Shown here in pieces: positions 25,950 through 34,394 of a stretch of DNA of 64,000 nt. Source of the DNA: Veillonellaceae bacterium (GTDB lineage Bacteria; Bacillota; Negativicutes; Veillonellales; Negativicoccaceae). The stretch is taken from assembly GCA_022771805.1 (NCBI GenBank), contig JALELM010000003.1, positions 94,193-158,192 on the forward strand, given 5' to 3'. The notes beneath the pieces were generated by a model. The model searched no databases and was not told where the DNA came from. It saw nothing but the letters and a program-made list of their open reading frames with translations. Each line of letters begins with the position of its first letter. The stretch's first letter is position 1. Both the position numbers and the translations under genes were made by a program.

Positions 25950-28900
25950 TCTTTGCTCCTTCATCTGCATCGTTGCGGCGCTGCAAAAACGCCTGCAAGA
26001 CCTGCGGCAGAAAATCCGTCACCGGACGCTGCCAGTATATCTTGTTTATTGTAGCACGCGGCAAATCGGATGGCAAAAAGCGAATGCTCTCCATCACGGC
26101 ATCCGGCACGGCGCCGATATCCCAGTCCGCCATGGCTTCCGGACGCACCCACTGCACTTCGACGACATGATTCAGTTCGCGAATGCTGCCGATGCCCGCC
26201 TGTGCCGCCAAAATCCGCAGGCGACACACATCGAGCAATGTCTCCGTCGCCGGCGGCGGCGTCCCGAAGCGGTCGATCAACTCGTCCGTCAAATCGGAGA
26301 GTTCCGTTTCCGTCACCGCTTCCGCCAAGCGCCGATACATTTCGAGCTTCTGTGTCGGATCGGCGATGTATTCTTCCGGAATGTACGCCTCCACCTGCAA
26401 CTCCAATACCGGTGCCGGAGTCGGTGCGGTCTTCGGCGCTTCGCCGCGCCGTTTTGCCACTTCCTCGTCGAGCATGGCGCAATAGGTCGCAAAGCCGACC
26501 CCGACCATATTCCCGTGCTGCTCCGCGCCGAGCAGATTGCCTGCGCCGCGAATTTCCAAATCGCGCATCGCTATCTTGAAACCTGCGCCGAGTTCGGTAA
26601 ATTCACGAATGGCATACAGGCGTTTTTCCGCCGTCTCGTTCAAAATTTTGTCCGGACGATAAAGGAAGTATGCAAAAGCCGCCCGATCGGATCGTCCCAC
26701 ACGCCCCCGCATCTGGTACAACTGCGACAGGCCGAGTCGATCCGCATCGTAAACGATAATCGTATTGGCATTCGGCTGATCCAGTCCGTTTTCCACCAAA
26801 CTCGTGCAGACCAGGACGGTGAAGCGACCGTCATAAAAGTCCTGCATGACCTGCTCCAGATGCTCTCCGTTCATCGCTCCGTGGGCAATGTCAAAGGATA
26901 CATCCTCGCCGACCAGACTCTGCAAATGCTCCGTCATATCATCAATGGAAGCGATCCGGTTGTAGACAAAATACACCTGCCCGCCCCGCTCGTATTCCGC
27001 TCGGATGGCATCGCGAATAATGCTGTCCCGCGCTTCCGTTACATAGGTTTGTACCGGCTGCCGATCTGTCGGCGGAGTGTAAATCACGGACAATTCCCGG
27101 ACGCCCGCAAGCGACATATGGAGCGTCCGCGGAATCGGTGTCGCCGAAAGCGTCAGCACGTCAATGTTTCTCGCCCGGCTTTTCCATTTTTCTTTTTGCG
27201 CCACACCGAAACGCTGTTCTTCATCCACCACCAGCAGCCCCAGGTCGTGAAACTTCACCTGTTTGTTCAACAACGCATGCGTACCGATCAACACATCCAG
27301 CGTGCCTTCCCGCGCGCTGCGCAGCACCGCTTTCTTTTCCGCCGCCGTACGAAAACGATTCAACACGGCGACCTGCACGCCGAAAGGCGACAGTCGGGCG
27401 GTAAATGTCCGGAAATGCTGCTGCGACAACACCGTCGTCGGCACGAGAACCGCCACCTGCTTGCCGCTCATGACCGCCTTGAACACGGCTCGCATCGCCA
27501 CTTCCGTTTTACCGAAACCGACATCCCCGCACAGCAGTCGATCCATCGGCTGCTGTTTTTCCATGGATGCTTTGATTTCCGCCGTCGCCTGCAATTGATC
27601 CGGCGTTTCTTCATACGGAAACGCCTCTTCAAACTCCCGCTGCCACGGCGTATCCGGTCCGAAAGCATAGCCGCGTTCCAACTCGCGCTCCGCATACAGT
27701 GCCACCAACTTGTCCGCCAAGTCCGCCAGCGACTTTTGGGTGCGTGCCTTCGTGCGTGCCCATTGCGCGCCGCCCATGCGGTGCAGTGTCGGCACCGTAC
27801 CGTCGGGAGCGATGTATTTTTCCAGCTGGCCGATCCGTTCTACCGGCAGAAACAGGCTGTCCTCGCCGGCATAGCGAATACGCAAGTAATCGCGATGAAT
27901 GCCGTCACGCTCGATCGTTTCCACGCCCGTATAGCGGCCGATGCCGTGCACGCGATGCACGACATAATCGCCCTCGCTCAAGTCGGAAAAATAGCGAATT
28001 TCATTTCCGGAAGAAGCCCGCCTGCGCCGGCGCGCTTTTTGATTTCCGAAGATATCCTCCTCGGTGATCAGGACGAGCTTTTCATACGCCCACTCGAAAC
28101 TCCCGGTCACCTCGGCCGGCAACATACTCACCAGCCCGGCCGCCGCCGTATCGACCGGATAGATATCCGCCCGAGCCAGGATCTCCGTAAGCGTCTCCCG
28201 CCGATTTTCATCGCCGCAAGCCAGCACCACGGCATAACCTTGGCGTTGATACTTCCGCAATGCGTCAAGCAGGAGCGGCCATTGCTTACGAAAAGCGGTA
28301 ATCCCGCGCCCTTCCAGCGGATACCGCTGCTGAATGCGTGCGCCCGGAACCCGTTGCGAAATCAGCGAAAAATAGACTTGCACGGGCGTTGCCAGCGTTC
28401 CGAGCAACTGCTCCCATGTATGCAGATCGGCGGCGCGGCCGCCTTCTTCCTTGTGCACGGCGCGCAGAGCCTCCGCCGCCCGGGCGGCTTCCTCGACCAG
28501 CCAGACACCGTCGCGGCAATAAGCCGCCAACGATGAACTGCCGCCCGCAAATGTCACGGGAAACACCGTCGCCTGTTCGACGCGGGCGACGGAACGCTGC
28601 GTCACCGTATCAAAGTAGCGCAGACTGTCGATTTCATCGCCGAAAAACTCGATCCGCAGCGGATATTCCTCCGCCGGTGAGAACACGTCCACAATATCGC
28701 CGCGGACGGCGAAATGCCCGCGCCGCTCCACCTGATCCACGCGCTCGTAGCCGCGCTCCGCCCAGCTGCGCAGCAATTTTTCGCGCACGACAACAGACCC
28801 CGTCGTCAATAACGACAGGGCCGCCGTCAATTCTTCCGGCGCGGGAATCTTTGCCGCCGCTTCCGCCGCCGTGGCAAACACGATCGTCGGCTTCCCGCTT

Positions 28901-29235
28901 TGCAGGAGAGCCAACGCCCGCAGGCGTTCCGTTTCCTGTTCGCGACTGCGCGCAGCCGCTTGAAACGTTGCCGTCGCCGTCCGCGGAAACACGGCGGTCG
29001 CCACCTCCGGCAGAAAGGCCGCCGCATTGGCCTGCCAACGCCGCAACGCCGCCGCATCTTCCGTCACCACGATCGCTCTCGGTAAGCCCTCCGCAAAAGC
29101 CGCCGCCAAGAGCAACGCCTGTTGCGCTTCTCCCGCTCCCTGTACCAAGTGCGCGCCGCTGCGAAAAAACAAACCGATCAATTCCTGCAGTCGCGGCGCC
29201 CGGCGAATTCGTTCAATAATGCTTGCTGTTTCCAT
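25942..29235 (-). CDS. mfd: Transcription-repair coupling factor Mfd
   Basis: This protein of 1097 residues removes stalled RNA polymerase at DNA lesions and recruits UvrA. Order: UvrB-like domain (1-350, [12 protein letters not shown]), RNA-polymerase-interacting domain (about 430-500, [23 protein letters not shown] read in blocks), RecG-like translocase with Walker [15 protein letters not shown] and VVDEEQRFG, then [16 protein letters not shown], and the C-terminal regulatory domain. It sits 42 bases after folK in a long operon. Confidence 0.97.
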   Translation of the reverse strand: METASIIERIRRAPRLQELIGLFFRSGAHLVQGAGEAQQALLLAAAFAEGLPRAIVVTEDAAALRRWQANAAAFLPEVATAVFPRTATATFQAAARSREQETERLRALALLQSGKPTIVFATAAEAAAKIPAPEELTAALSLLTTGSVVVREKLLRSWAERGYERVDQVERRGHFAVRGDIVDVFSPAEEYPLRIEFFGDEIDSLRYFDTVTQRSVARVEQATVFPVTFAGGSSSLAAYCRDGVWLVEEAARAAEALRAVHKEEGGRAADLHTWEQLLGTLATPVQVYFSLISQRVPGARIQQRYPLEGRGITAFRKQWPLLLDALRKYQRQGYAVVLACGDENRRETLTEILARADIYPVDTAAAGLVSMLPAEVTGSFEWAYEKLVLITEEDIFGNQKARRRRRASSGNEIRYFSDLSEGDYVVHRVHGIGRYTGVETIERDGIHRDYLRIRYAGEDSLFLPVERIGQLEKYIAPDGTVPTLHRMGGAQWARTKARTQKSLADLADKLVALYAERELERGYAFGPDTPWQREFEEAFPYEETPDQLQATAEIKASMEKQQPMDRLLCGDVGFGKTEVAMRAVFKAVMSGKQVAVLVPTTVLSQQHFRTFTARLSPFGVQVAVLNRFRTAAEKKAVLRSAREGTLDVLIGTHALLNKQVKFHDLGLLVVDEEQRFGVAQKEKWKSRARNIDVLTLSATPIPRTLHMSLAGVRELSVIYTPPTDRQPVQTYVTEARDSIIRDAIRAEYERGGQVYFVYNRIASIDDMTEHLQSLVGEDVSFDIAHGAMNGEHLEQVMQDFYDGRFTVLVCTSLVENGLDQPNANTIIVYDADRLGLSQLYQMRGRVGRSDRAAFAYFLYRPDKILNETAEKRLYAIREFTELGAGFKIAMRDLEIRGAGNLLGAEQHGNMVGVGFATYCAMLDEEVAKRRGEAPKTAPTPAPVLELQVEAYIPEEYIADPTQKLEMYRRLAEAVTETELSDLTDELIDRFGTPPPATETLLDVCRLRILAAQAGIGSIRELNHVVEVQWVRPEAMADWDIGAVPDAVMESIRFLPSDLPRATINKIYWQRPVTDFLPQVLQAFLQRRNDADEGAKSE

Positions 29236-29277
29236 ATCGTCGTCCCGTAGCGAGTCCGCCCTTCACTTTGCCAACAC

Positions 29278-29769
29278 TCAATGCAACACGACCGTCGTAC
29301 GTTGCACGTCCGCTGTGCCCAGTTCCCGCAGCCGTGCCGCGATTGCCTGCCCCTGCCACTGAAACTCCGGCAACAAATCCGCCAGCGGTGCCAAGACAAA
29401 AGCCCGCTCCCAAAAATAGGGATGCGGTAAGGTCAAATACGCCGATGAGCAGGAAATCCCCTCGCCGTAGATCAAGTCCATGTCCAATGTGCGCGGCCCC
29501 CAGTGCTCCCGCCGTTCGCGACCGGCCGCCGACTCGATCGCCAGCATCTCCGCCAACAATTCGGTCGGTTCGCATTCCGTCCGTACCGCACAGACCGCAT
29601 TCAAAAACGGTGCCTGATCCGTCTTGCCCCAGGGAGCCGTTTCATATACGGGAGAAACGGCGGTCACCGTTATGCCGGCCGCCCGCAGACCGTCCACTCC
29701 GGCCTGCAGGTACGCCGGACGATCGCCCAGGTTCGAGCCGAGCGCAATATAGTATGTCGCGTCAGCCAT
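29278..29769 (-). CDS. folK: 2-amino-4-hydroxy-6-hydroxymethyldihydropteridine diphosphokinase
   Basis: Transfers pyrophosphate from ATP to the pterin in folate synthesis. The protein has 163 residues with the HPPK signature GPRTLDMDLIYG and the N-terminal YIALGSNLGDR. It overlaps the folB stop by eight bases and is the fourth gene of the folE-folP-folB-folK cluster. Confidence 0.96.
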   Translation of the reverse strand: MADATYYIALGSNLGDRPAYLQAGVDGLRAAGITVTAVSPVYETAPWGKTDQAPFLNAVCAVRTECEPTELLAEMLAIESAAGRERREHWGPRTLDMDLIYGEGISCSSAYLTLPHPYFWERAFVLAPLADLLPEFQWQGQAIAARLRELGTADVQRTTVVLH

Positions 29770-30127
29770 GCCGAACCGCCCGCCGCGACACCGCCGCGTA
29801 GCGGAGAACTCCCGCGACCGGTGCCGCCGGCTTGTATACTTTCGTCGTCACCGCAACCACCGCCGGGAATTCCCGCAACACCGCTTCGTTGATGAGCGTA
29901 ACCAAACGCTCCAACGTACGCACCGGCGTGCCGCTCAGCAAGCCCTCTACCAAGGTGAATACGGCACTGTAATCGACTCCGTCCCGGATGTCGTCACCGG
30001 CACCGATTGCCGCAAGGGAGGTCTCCAGGCGAACATCGGCCGTGAAACGCTGTCCCAACCGCGTTTCCTCCGCCAAGACGCCATGATAGCCGTACGCCGT
30101 GATCCCGCACAATTCAATGTAATCCAT
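29762..30127 (-). CDS. folB: Dihydroneopterin aldolase
   Basis: Cleaves dihydroneopterin to the hydroxymethyl pterin used by FolK. The protein has 121 residues with typical blocks: CGITAYGYHGVLAEETRLGQ near the start (catalytic-site region) and the VDYSAVFTLVEGLL segment. It overlaps folP by 14 bases and folK by eight, so the cluster is tightly coupled. Confidence 0.95.
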   Translation of the reverse strand: MDYIELCGITAYGYHGVLAEETRLGQRFTADVRLETSLAAIGAGDDIRDGVDYSAVFTLVEGLLSGTPVRTLERLVTLINEAVLREFPAVVAVTTKVYKPAAPVAGVLRYAAVSRRAVRHG

Positions 30128-30965
30128 ATGCCCGCCTGCCTGTAATTTGATCCATCATCCGCACCATGCGCACGATCGGCGCTACATCATGCACCCGCAA
30201 AATATCGCAGCCGGCCAGCTGGCCGTACATGCACGTCGCGGCCGTGCCTTCCATGCGTTCCGTCACCGGCAGATCGAGCGCAATTCCGATGAATGCCTTG
30301 CGGCTCGTACCGAGCAACCAGGGGAAGGGCAAGCGCTCAATCAATTCCGGCAAACGCCGCAGCACTTCCATATTCTGCGCCGCCGTCTTGCCGAAGCCGA
30401 TGCCCGGGTCGAGAATAATATGCGACTCCGGAATGCCGGCAGCCGCCGCCAACGACAGCGAACGATCAAAGAAACGCTCCATCGCCGCAATAATATCTTC
30501 CGTATATGTCGTGCCGTCCTGATTGTGCATCACGATGACGGGGCAGCGGTGCTCCGCCGCCACCTTTGCCATATCCGGATCGTATTGCAGCCCCCAAATG
30601 TCATTGATGATATCGGCTCCTTGCGCCAGTGCCCACGCCGCCGTCTTCGCTTTGAAGGTGTCGATCGATACCGGCACCGTCGCCGCCGCAATCAACGCCG
30701 GCAAGTACTCCGCCAGCCGCGCGATTTCCTCCGCCGCGCTCATCGGCACAAAGCCCGGCCGGGACGATTCGCCGCCGATGTCGATAACCGCCGCGCCCGC
30801 CGCTTCCATTTCCCGCAAATGCGCCTGCGCCTTGGCCGGATCGAACCATTGTCCGCCGTCGGAAAAAGAATCCGGCGTCACGTTCAGTATCCCCATCACC
30901 TGCGTTTCGCCGCCGACACTCCATGTCCGCCCGTCACGCAGTGTATATGTATATTTATCGCGCAT
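30114..30965 (-). CDS. folP: Dihydropteroate synthase
   Basis: Joins para-aminobenzoate to the pterin diphosphate; this is the sulfonamide target. The protein has 283 residues, with MGILNVTPDSFSDGG, IDIGGESSRPG and LLGTSRKAFIG, the three family substrate-binding loops, all intact. It overlaps folE by 11 bases. Confidence 0.97.
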   Translation of the reverse strand: MRDKYTYTLRDGRTWSVGGETQVMGILNVTPDSFSDGGQWFDPAKAQAHLREMEAAGAAVIDIGGESSRPGFVPMSAAEEIARLAEYLPALIAAATVPVSIDTFKAKTAAWALAQGADIINDIWGLQYDPDMAKVAAEHRCPVIVMHNQDGTTYTEDIIAAMERFFDRSLSLAAAAGIPESHIILDPGIGFGKTAAQNMEVLRRLPELIERLPFPWLLGTSRKAFIGIALDLPVTERMEGTAATCMYGQLAGCDILRVHDVAPIVRMVRMMDQITGRRAYGLH

Positions 30966-31521
30966 CGTTTCCTCCTAACATCGCCAATACGCGCGCTTCA
31001 CCTGCCGTACCGGGCGCCAGTTCGCCCGCCGCCCGCACCGTCGTAATGCGCGCCTCGGGCGACGACTCGCCCTTCATCGTCATGCATAAATGGCGGGCAC
31101 GCAAGCGCACCCAGGCGCCGCGAGCCGACAAATCCGTCATGAACGCCGTCACGATTTGTTCCGTCAGCCGCTCCTGCAACTGCGGCTGACGCGACAGGAA
31201 CTGCAGCAGCGCCTCCACTTTGGAAAGACCCGCCACCCGTCCGTCCCGCGGCAAATAAACGATATCGGCCGAGCCGAAAAACGGCAACATATGATGCTCG
31301 CACAAGGAATGAAAATGCAAACCGGTCACCGTCACGAGCCCTTCATAATCCGAGGTAAACACTTCACCCCAGACTTCGGCCGTGGACTTGCCGGTACCGG
31401 CAAGCAATGTCGTATATAGATCCGCCACCCGGCGCGGTGTGTCCGTCATACCGAGTGCGGCCAAATCCAGCCCGTATGCCTCGAGAAATTCCCGATAGGC
31501 GCGTGCCGCTCGTTCGTTCAT
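30955..31521 (-). CDS. folE: GTP cyclohydrolase I (type IA)
   Basis: First enzyme of folate synthesis, GTP to dihydroneopterin triphosphate. The protein has 188 residues with the zinc and catalytic signatures SLCEHHMLPFFG and GLSKVEALLQFLSRQPQLQE; the RHLCMTMKG segment supplies the third zinc cysteine. It is the first gene of folE-folP-folB-folK-mfd-flippase-mazG(-hup). Confidence 0.97.
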   Translation of the reverse strand: MNERAARAYREFLEAYGLDLAALGMTDTPRRVADLYTTLLAGTGKSTAEVWGEVFTSDYEGLVTVTGLHFHSLCEHHMLPFFGSADIVYLPRDGRVAGLSKVEALLQFLSRQPQLQERLTEQIVTAFMTDLSARGAWVRLRARHLCMTMKGESSPEARITTVRAAGELAPGTAGEARVLAMLGGNDAR

Positions 31522-31547
31522 ACACGTTCCCCCTTCGTACTCTTTCT

Positions 31548-31553
31548 ATTATA
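31548..31553 (-). promoter_or_regulatory. -10 element of the folE operon promoter
   Basis: A consensus TATAAT on the minus strand, 26 bases upstream of the folE ATG. No convincing -35 hexamer lies 16-18 bases further upstream. Confidence 0.55.
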
Positions 31554-31720
31554 CACTGTTGCCTCCCTTTTGTTATCGCTTTGTTGCAGACGGTCGAATT
31601 CCTGCCGCCCGCACCAAACAAAACGACACGGCTCCCGCGCTTTTCGGCAAACCGCGCCCGTCTCGACAGCGGCCGAGACTCGGCGCGGGAATACGCATGC
31701 GCTATACAAGGTTCAGCAAT

Positions 31721-31743
31721 AAAAAACCGCCCGAGGGCGGTTT
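31721..31743 (-). terminator. Intrinsic terminator of the polA operon
   Basis: An 8-bp AAACCGCC/GGCGGTTT stem with a CGAG/CTCG loop followed by a T6 run on the minus strand, 20 bases after the hypothetical gene's stop. Confidence 0.85.
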
Positions 31744-31763
31744 CCCGGCAATACACGCAAAAG

Positions 31764-32417
31764 TCAAATGCTTTCCAGTACGGGGCGCAGTCGATTGGTC
31801 AGGCGCGCCTCCAACTCGCCAAGATTTTCGGCATCGAAGTCATGAATCATGCCCGGGACACGCGCGGCGCGTGTTTCTGCAAAATAGTCGTCCCGCATCG
31901 TATTGTAAAATAGCAGCAGGCCGCGATCATTGTCCTTATCGGCATAGGCCGCGATGATGTAGGAACCGTTCAGGCCGGCAACGGGCGCGGCCGGGTTGAT
32001 CTTCAGCGAGTACGACCCTACTTGCTCCGGCAAGAATGCGGCATAATCCCAACTTGTGATGCCCATTCCGTCGATAATGACCCCGGCCGTCTCTCGCGAA
32101 CGCAACCAGCGATCCGTCAACACCCGCGACAAATCCGCCTTCACCGCCGCCCAGTACGCAGTCGCATCGCCCGCCGTAAAACGAATTTCGGTCACGACCA
32201 TCAGACCGATATCGTACTTGACCATGTAGTCATCCGTATCCGCACTGTAAAAACCGAAAAATTCCCAACCCTTATCCGGCTCCTCGTACACGAAAAAGCG
32301 ATGCCGCTCCCGATCCGCTTCGGTCAGCTCGCGCTGCCGGAAACTGCCGATTGCGGCCGGCAAGGCCTCTTGCGGTCGCCATTCGGCAAGCAGCGCCGTA
32401 TATTCCTGTTCCGTCAT
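31764..32417 (-). CDS. Hypothetical protein, 217 residues
   Basis: I recognise no family. The protein is soluble, without signal peptide or membrane segment, acidic and aromatic-rich (YEEPDKGWEFFGFYSAD near 44-60; WDYAAFLPEQVGSY in the middle). It is the last gene of the polA-mutM-coaE-lytic transglycosylase operon, overlapping the transglycosylase stop by four bases, and is followed by a terminator. The ATG at 32417 has GGAG upstream. Composition and codon use resemble its neighbours, so it is a real resident gene. No function is proposed. Confidence 0.75.
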   Translation of the reverse strand: MTEQEYTALLAEWRPQEALPAAIGSFRQRELTEADRERHRFFVYEEPDKGWEFFGFYSADTDDYMVKYDIGLMVVTEIRFTAGDATAYWAAVKADLSRVLTDRWLRSRETAGVIIDGMGITSWDYAAFLPEQVGSYSLKINPAAPVAGLNGSYIIAAYADKDNDRGLLLFYNTMRDDYFAETRAARVPGMIHDFDAENLGELEARLTNRLRPVLESI

Positions 32418-32971
32418 GATGGCTCCTTTACATGAAACTCGGGATAGTACACTTCCTCCATTGTCATCACCCGGCGAATGAATTCACGTGTTTCCGGGAA
32501 CGGAATATCCTCCACCTGCGGCGGCGTCTGCTCCCAGCCGTACACACGAATCCATTCTTCGACATGACCGCGACCGGCATTGTACGCCGCTAACGCCAAC
32601 ACCGGCGAAGGAAATGTTTCATACAAATAATGCAGGTACCAGCTGCCGCGGCGGATATTCTCGGCCGGCGTCGTCAAATCACCGAGCGGTTCTCCTTCCT
32701 GCTCGGCAATCCAGGCCGCCGTCGCCGGCATCAGTTGCATCAGCCCGACCGCACCGCGGGAGGAAACGGCATCCGCGCGAAAGCGGCTCTCCGTGTAAAT
32801 GACGGCCGCAATCCGCTCCGGCGGCACATCATGCACCCGGGCATAATGCAAAATCAAATTCTTGTGCGCGAGTCGGTGAAACACATGCGTTGCGACCAGA
32901 TCCGCACCGGTGCAGGCATACCACAGGCCGAAAAGCACGATCGCCCATGCATACCAATACCGCCTACGCAT
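32414..32971 (-). CDS. Membrane-anchored lytic transglycosylase (SLT domain)
   Basis: The protein has 185 residues: an N-terminal membrane anchor or uncleaved signal (residues about 6-24), then an SLT/goose-lysozyme-like domain with the catalytic glutamate in VIYTESRF, followed by GAVGLMQLMPATA and ALAAYNAGRGHV. It cleaves peptidoglycan glycan strands with 1,6-anhydro product formation, acting in the periplasm. The ATG at 32971 overlaps coaE by eight bases; a longer form is open. Confidence 0.9.
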   Translation of the reverse strand: MRRRYWYAWAIVLFGLWYACTGADLVATHVFHRLAHKNLILHYARVHDVPPERIAAVIYTESRFRADAVSSRGAVGLMQLMPATAAWIAEQEGEPLGDLTTPAENIRRGSWYLHYLYETFPSPVLALAAYNAGRGHVEEWIRVYGWEQTPPQVEDIPFPETREFIRRVMTMEEVYYPEFHVKEPS

Positions 32972-33569
32972 GTTCGTTCTCCCGCCGTTCGGCAACCAAG
33001 CTCCTCACTTTCGCCGCCAAGGCCGCCGGGGTATCGTTGTTTTCAATGACGACATCCGCCCTGGCCAGGCGCTCCCGGCGAGACAGCTGCGCCGCCAGGC
33101 GTGCACGCGCCTGCACTTCCGTCAGACCGTTGCGCGCCATCAGCCGCTCCAGCTGCACACTCTCCGGCACATCGACCACCCAGATCGTATCCACGTATCG
33201 CTCCCAGCCGAAATCCAGCAGCAGGGGAACATCCCAACACACCAGTTTCTCCCCCGCCCGGCTCAACACTTCCGTTTCCTTTTGCAGTTCCGCCAGAATC
33301 GCCGGATGCATAATCGCATTCAGACATTCCCTTGCTGCGGGATTCGTGAAAATGCGTTCCGCCAGCTGCGGGCGATCCAGTTGGCCGTTCGCCTCGTAAA
33401 TTTCCGGCCCGAAAGCCCTGCCGATCGCACGCCAAGCCGGCGCACCCGGCTCCACAACCCGCCGCGCCGCCACATCCGCGTCCAAAACCGGAATGCCGCA
33501 GGAACGCAAGATTTCCGTTGTCAATGACTTGCCGGCGGCGATCCCGCCCGTCAAACCGATAATTTCCAT
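32964..33569 (-). CDS. coaE: Dephospho-CoA kinase
   Basis: Last step of coenzyme A synthesis: phosphorylates dephospho-CoA at the 3'-hydroxyl. The protein has 201 residues with the P-loop LTGGIAAGKS (6-15) and the family core DADVAARRVVEPG, then VPLLLDFGWE. It begins seven bases after mutM; the mutM-coaE pairing next to polA is standard in Firmicutes. Confidence 0.95.
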   Translation of the reverse strand: MEIIGLTGGIAAGKSLTTEILRSCGIPVLDADVAARRVVEPGAPAWRAIGRAFGPEIYEANGQLDRPQLAERIFTNPAARECLNAIMHPAILAELQKETEVLSRAGEKLVCWDVPLLLDFGWERYVDTIWVVDVPESVQLERLMARNGLTEVQARARLAAQLSRRERLARADVVIENNDTPAALAAKVRSLVAERRENEHA

Positions 33570-33575
33570 CCGTAC

Positions 33576-34394
33576 CTACTTCTGGCAATGCGGACAATAT
33601 ACCGTTGCCCGCCCGCCCAATCGTATTTTACGCAATATTTGCCCGCAACGCCGGCACGGCTGCCCGCCGCGACCGTAGACCTGCAGTTCTGCGACATACT
33701 CGCCCCGTTTGCCGGCACTGTCGCGATAGTCACGAAACGATGTGCCGCCTCGGGCAATGCTCGCCGCCATGACTTCACGCACCGCAGCCGCCAACCGCGC
33801 CGCCTGCGGCCGCGTAAGCCGTTCCGCCGCGCGTCTCGGTCGCAAACCGGCTTGAAAAAGCGCTTCGTCCGCATAAATGTTGCCGATACCGGCCACGTTG
33901 CTTTGATCGAGCAGAAAACTTTTCAGCTTCGTCTTACGACCGCGCGTTACATTGTACAAGTATTCCCCGCTCCACGCCGCGGAAAACGGCTCGGGACCCA
34001 AATTTGCGCGGGTCTCCCAAGCGGCCGAGCTCGCCGGCGACAACAGCGTAATGCCGCCGAATGTGCGGACATCACGAAACACCAATCGCCCGCCGCCGGC
34101 AAGCGTAAGCACCACCCGCACATGGGCGCCGTCGGGAAACTCCGCGCTCGGATAGTAAAGCAATGCTCCCGTCATGCGCAAATGCACGACCAATGTCGCC
34201 TGCTCCGTAACCAGCAGGAGGTACTTCCCTCGCCGCCGCACCGCCCGTACGGGCGATTCCGCCAATACGGCCGTCAGCCTTTCCGGATCCTGCCAGGCTT
34301 TTGCCAGCCGCACTTCCGTCCCGGTAATGCGTTCTCCGGGCAATACCGTCGCCAATTGCCGACGGATGATTTCCACTTCCGGCAGCTCCGGCAT
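33576..34394 (-). CDS. mutM: Formamidopyrimidine-DNA glycosylase
   Basis: Excises 8-oxoguanine and ring-opened purines and nicks the strand. It starts with the required MPELPEVE (Pro2 nucleophile, Glu3), has the helix-two-turn-helix LLDQSNVAGIGNIYADE, and ends in the zinc finger with CRRCG and CPHC. The ATG at 34394 shares bases with the polA stop (TAATG), which fixes the start over a longer frame. Length 272. Confidence 0.97.
   Translation of the reverse strand: MPELPEVEIIRRQLATVLPGERITGTEVRLAKAWQDPERLTAVLAESPVRAVRRRGKYLLLVTEQATLVVHLRMTGALLYYPSAEFPDGAHVRVVLTLAGGGRLVFRDVRTFGGITLLSPASSAAWETRANLGPEPFSAAWSGEYLYNVTRGRKTKLKSFLLDQSNVAGIGNIYADEALFQAGLRPRRAAERLTRPQAARLAAAVREVMAASIARGGTSFRDYRDSAGKRGEYVAELQVYGRGGQPCRRCGQILRKIRLGGRATVYCPHCQK

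Noticed and set aside
25870..28536. 888-codon plus-strand open frame opposite mfd
   Set aside because: Antisense shadow of mfd; mfd has complete domains and motifs on the other strand.
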